Source: Oscillospiraceae bacterium (GTDB lineage: Bacteria > Bacillota_A > Clostridia > Oscillospirales > Oscillospiraceae). Taken from it: a stretch of 32,782 nucleotides of DNA. Under the pieces are notes generated by a model that worked only from the letters and a program-made list of their open reading frames with translations, was not told the DNA's origin and searched no databases. Of this stretch, positions 30,286 to 32,782 are shown in pieces. Every line of letters starts with the position of its first letter. The stretch's first letter is position 1. The position numbers were made by a program, and so were the translations under genes. The stretch spans positions 1-32,782 of the forward strand of contig JAETOP010000031.1 of the NCBI GenBank assembly GCA_021771675.1. Reading direction: 5' to 3'.

Positions 30286-30981
30286 ATGAAGCGTTCTGAG
30301 ATCAACAAGGCTCTAAAGGAGCTGGAGGCCATGTGCGCCAAGCACTGCTGCTACCTGCCCCCCTTCTGTAATTTTACCCCCGAGCAGTGGAAGACCCTGG
30401 GCCACGAATACGACGAGGTGCGGGACTGTATGCTGGGCTGGGACATCACCGACTACGGTATGGGCAATTTCGATAAATTCGGCTTCTCCCTCATCACCAT
30501 CCGCAACGGCAATCGGGCCATGGCGGACAAGTACCCCAAGGTCTATGCCGAGAAGCTGCTGTACCTGAAAGAGGGCCAGTACGCCCCCAACCATTTCCAC
30601 TGGTACAAGACCGAGGACATCATCAACCGTGGCGGCGGAAACGTGCTGATTCGGGTGTACAACAGCCTGCCCAACGAGGAAATTGACTATGAGTCCGATG
30701 TGACCGTTCACACCGACGGCCGCACCTATACCGTTCCGGCGGGCAGCCAGATTCGCCTGACCCCGGGGGAGAGCATCCACGTGCAGCAGTACCTGTACCA
30801 CGACTTCTCCGTGGAGGAGGGCACCGGAAGCGTGCTGCTGGGGGAGGTCAGCCAGTGCAACGACGACAACACCGACAACCGGTTCAATCCCCCTGTGGGC
30901 CGCTTCCCCACCATCGAGGAGGACGAGCCCCCCTACCGTCTGCTCTGCAACGAGTACCCCAAGGCAGGCAATGCCTGCTGA
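30286..30981 (+). CDS. D-lyxose ketol-isomerase family (D-mannose/D-lyxose isomerase)
   Basis: The 231-residue cupin-fold sugar isomerase converts D-lyxose to D-xylulose; family members also turn D-mannose into D-fructose. Metal ligands fit the family: His103 and His105 in PNHFHWYKTE, Glu110, and His172 in QYLYHDF. The DIINRGGGN block after them is a family hallmark. The protein is cytosolic. AAAGGAG precedes the ATG, and a promoter lies at 30225-30253, so it is its own transcript. Its nearness to a beta-mannosidase and LacI regulator suggests that it feeds released mannose into glycolysis via fructose; this is inference. The downstream GGCCCC/GGGGCC hairpin with T-run (31155-31175) may end its transcript. 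Confidence 0.9.
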   Translation: MKRSEINKALKELEAMCAKHCCYLPPFCNFTPEQWKTLGHEYDEVRDCMLGWDITDYGMGNFDKFGFSLITIRNGNRAMADKYPKVYAEKLLYLKEGQYAPNHFHWYKTEDIINRGGGNVLIRVYNSLPNEEIDYESDVTVHTDGRTYTVPAGSQIRLTPGESIHVQQYLYHDFSVEEGTGSVLLGEVSQCNDDNTDNRFNPPVGRFPTIEEDEPPYRLLCNEYPKAGNAC

Positions 30982-30983
30982 TC

Positions 30984-31215
30984 ATTCGCACGGGGCTGAC
31001 CGGTAATTGCCGCATCAATATTCGCCCGGTAACGTTTTTGGGCCAAAGTCATTTTGTGTACCTGCCCATTCGCCGTAGGGGAGGCAATCTGCCTCCCGCC
31101 AGGTGAAATACCTGAGTGCTTCGTTGAATGGAACCATGTCCCGGTTTCTGAGGAAGGCCCCTGAAGTGTAAGGGGGGCCTTTTTCTGAAACCATCACCTG
31201 CTTTCATTCAACGTT
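30984..31215. repeat. Repeat island with families B, C and a terminator-like family A scrap
   Basis: Family B (GGTAATTGCCGCATCAATAT, then TTCGCCCGGTAACGTTTTT) is followed by family C at 31075-31105. A degenerate family A hairpin follows: GGCCCC, 10-base loop, GGGGGGCC, TTTTT at 31156-31179. It lies within longer GGTTTC/GAAACC arms (31143-31192). No gene is seen in 30982-31359. Confidence 0.75.
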
Positions 31216-31272
31216 CCGCTGGATGAAGCGAATCGAAAAATGTTATGTTAATCATGAAAATATGTCTCAAAA

Positions 31273-31317
31273 GGTGGGATTGTTGACATTTTTGCTCCTT
31301 TATGTTAGAATCCCACC
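31273..31317 (+). promoter_or_regulatory. Lipoprotein promoter bracketed by a 9-bp inverted repeat
   Basis: TTGACA (31283-31288) and TAGAAT (31306-31311) are 17 bp apart. GGTGGGATT (31273-31281) and AATCCCACC (31309-31317) are perfect inverted repeats that flank the core promoter, the second one covering the end of the -10. Confidence 0.75.
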
Positions 31318-31359
31318 AAAAGCTTAAACCCAATATAAACGAATAAGGAGCGGAATGCT

Positions 31360-32406
31360 TTGAAGCGACGTCTGTTGCCAATTTTAATACTTTGCCTGCT
31401 GCTCTGCGGCTGCGCTTCCGGGCGGGAACCGGAACCCCTCCCTGTGGAGACCACTACGGCACCCACTCAGACCACCCAGGCTGCGCAGACCACCCAGCCC
31501 ACGCAGAGCACCCAGGCCCCCCAGCCCCCGGTGATCACCAAGGATCCCACCGGTGAGAAGCTGTCCCCCGGGGGAAAGACCTGGTTCGTGGCCCATGCTG
31601 ATGGGGCGTCCATTCTGACTTGGGAGTTTCTCTCCCCGGACGGAAAGGTCTATTCCATCACGGAGACCATGGGCCTGCATTCCGGACTGGAGCTGGACGC
31701 CTCCCAGGAGGACACTGTGGCATTGAAAAATGTGCCCCTGTCCCTCAACGGCTGGTCGGCCCGGGCCCGGTTCGACGGCCCCGGCGGCTCCACCACCTCT
31801 CAGAGCGCCCTGATTACCGTGACCAAAAGCGAGGGGGCCTATGATGCGGTGATTGAAAACTACCGCCAGGCCGTGGCCCATAAAAATGAGGGAGACTCTG
31901 TAGCTGCCCAGTATGATGTGAGTGAAATGATTTTCTACGCCTCCCATGTGGGCTACGCCCGGCTGGATTTGGACTCTGACGGCACCGACGAGCTGCTTGT
32001 GGCGGGAATCGGCTATCACGTTCCCGGCGATTCCTGCCTGTTTGAGATATTCACCCTGGAGGGCAATACCCCGGTGAGCGTGGGCCGCTCCACCATTCGC
32101 TCCCGGCTGTTTTTGATGCAGGACAACAAAATCTACAACGAGGGCTCCAGCGGCGCCGCCAGCGACAATTTCAGCGTCATGCAGTTTTCCGGCGGCCGGC
32201 TCCGGTTCCTCAACGGCCTGTACACTGCGGATGTTTTGGCCGACGGCTCGACCAGCCCCTATACCTACTATTTCACCACCTCCAACCAGTACGGCGACCC
32301 GGCACTGCTGGGAGGCGACAACGGCATGGAGGAAAAGGTGGCCAACACCTTCCTGAACAGCTGGCGGGACTCCGTCACCCTGCCGGAGCTGTGCCTGATT
32401 GGGTAA
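31360..32406 (+). CDS. Secreted lipoprotein with Ig-like and EF-hand-like segments, function unknown
   Basis: The 348-residue protein has a lipoprotein signal (lipobox LLCGC) and a Thr/Gln/Pro-rich linker of about 35 residues that would span the cell wall. An Ig-like domain (about 60-155: GEKLSPGGKTWFVAHADG, WEFLSPDGKVYS) follows. The C-terminal domain contains DLDSDGTDELL, an acidic loop like those that bind calcium. Translation probably starts at TTG 31360, with AAGGAG nine bases upstream, since no ATG fits the signal peptide. It is a single-gene transcript from a consensus promoter. It should be displayed on the cell surface. I do not recognise the family, and no enzyme motif is visible. 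Confidence 0.8.
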   Translation: MKRRLLPILILCLLLCGCASGREPEPLPVETTTAPTQTTQAAQTTQPTQSTQAPQPPVITKDPTGEKLSPGGKTWFVAHADGASILTWEFLSPDGKVYSITETMGLHSGLELDASQEDTVALKNVPLSLNGWSARARFDGPGGSTTSQSALITVTKSEGAYDAVIENYRQAVAHKNEGDSVAAQYDVSEMIFYASHVGYARLDLDSDGTDELLVAGIGYHVPGDSCLFEIFTLEGNTPVSVGRSTIRSRLFLMQDNKIYNEGSSGAASDNFSVMQFSGGRLRFLNGLYTADVLADGSTSPYTYYFTTSNQYGDPALLGGDNGMEEKVANTFLNSWRDSVTLPELCLIG

Positions 32407-32456
32407 AGCCCCCTTTGTCACTGCAGTAGTTTGTAACAGCTAAAAATGCAGTTCGG

Positions 32457-32622
32457 TTTCGTAGGGCTTACGTTTGACTCCGCCGACCAGGTTATGTTTT
32501 TTGGGTGGATAGTTGAATGGTAAAACTTCCCATTTTCGTCATAGGAAAGGGACTCGTGGCTTTTTACGGAAGTATTCTGTAATCGCCACGGGGCGGCGGG
32601 GTCAGACGTAAGCCCTACGAAA
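32457..32622. mobile_element. 166-bp MITE-like element with long inverted termini
   Basis: TTTCGTAGGGCTTACG and CGTAAGCCCTACGAAA are perfect 16-bp termini. Pairing continues inward to CCGCCG/CGGCGG for about 29 positions with two mismatches. The centre has no coding frame. The termini and size fit a non-autonomous element; flanking target duplication is not obvious. Confidence 0.7.
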
Positions 32623-32635
32623 TAATGTATATTTT

Positions 32636-32782
32636 TATGTGCTTATCGGTTTAACTCAGCAATTTGTTGAATGGAACTGGGCGATGGCTTTTGAGAAAGG
32701 CTCCCCTGTGTAAGGGGAGCTGTCAGCGAAGCTGACTGAGGGACTGTACAGCGATCACCAAAATGTTTGTACAGTCCAATGT
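32636..32782. repeat. Family A repeat, copy 6, with associated flank at the window end
   Basis: TGCTTATCGGTTTAACTCAG leads into GAATGG and then family A at 32699-32751. The last bases (CAGTCCAATGT) match 22782-22792. So the window stops inside the same unit it started in. Confidence 0.8.

Noticed and set aside
1..32782. tRNA or rRNA genes
   Set aside because: No cloverleaf with TTCGANNC-type arms or rRNA-like sequence was recognised on either strand by reading.

Overview
The window reads as chromosomal DNA of a fairly GC-rich Gram-positive gut-type Clostridia, most likely Oscillospirales/Oscillospiraceae. The basis is family-level protein resemblance, strong AGGAGG-type ribosome sites, near-consensus sigma-A promoters with 17-bp spacers, and dense islands of short palindromic intergenic repeats. 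Genus cannot be fixed from sequence reading alone. There are 23 supported protein genes, one decayed small gene, and no tRNA, rRNA, CRISPR array or intact insertion sequence that I can see.

Layout. 283-2229 (+): a condensation-domain-like acyltransferase followed 3 bp later by a zinc-ribbon six-helix membrane protein. 2346-3770: a Fic protein gene (-) between two direct repeats that look like decayed type I toxin units. 4033-8025 (-): response regulator, LytS/YesM-type kinase and sugar-binding lipoprotein, a sensing triad with no transporter. 8095-10769 (-): a nickel/cobalt ECF transporter (CbiMN fusion, CbiQ, CbiO). 10875-12614 (-): RqcH/NFACT ribosome rescue factor. 13163-13807 (-): thiamine pyrophosphokinase. 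14047-14924: a divergent XRE repressor/SLOG pair. 14977-17511 (-): pnp and rpsO. 17837-19996 (+): GH3 glucosidase. 20263-25756 (-): a three-gene TerB_N/TerB_C - BrxD-like ATPase - Lhr-like helicase operon, the best candidate here for an incompletely described (probably defence or stress) system. 26062-30981: GH2 beta-mannosidase (-), divergent LacI regulator (+) and D-lyxose/D-mannose isomerase (+), which make a plausible mannoside-use locus. 31360-32406 (+): a secreted lipoprotein of unknown function.

The unexplained part of the window is its intergenic DNA. At least four repeat families recur: (A) a two-hairpin element whose stems differ in sequence but keep pairing; (B) a CCGGTAAC/TTGCCGCA-type element; (C) GGGGAGGC-N-GCCTCCC palindromes; and (H) tandem heptamers TCCTAA[C/T]. 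They cluster between genes, one island splits the TerB-BrxD-helicase operon, and the window both starts and ends inside family A-associated sequence. The heptamers even supply the last codons or stop of two genes. Separate palindromes sit on promoters (fic, XRE/SLOG, lacI, cbiMN and the lipoprotein gene) and a long stem lies in the pnp leader.
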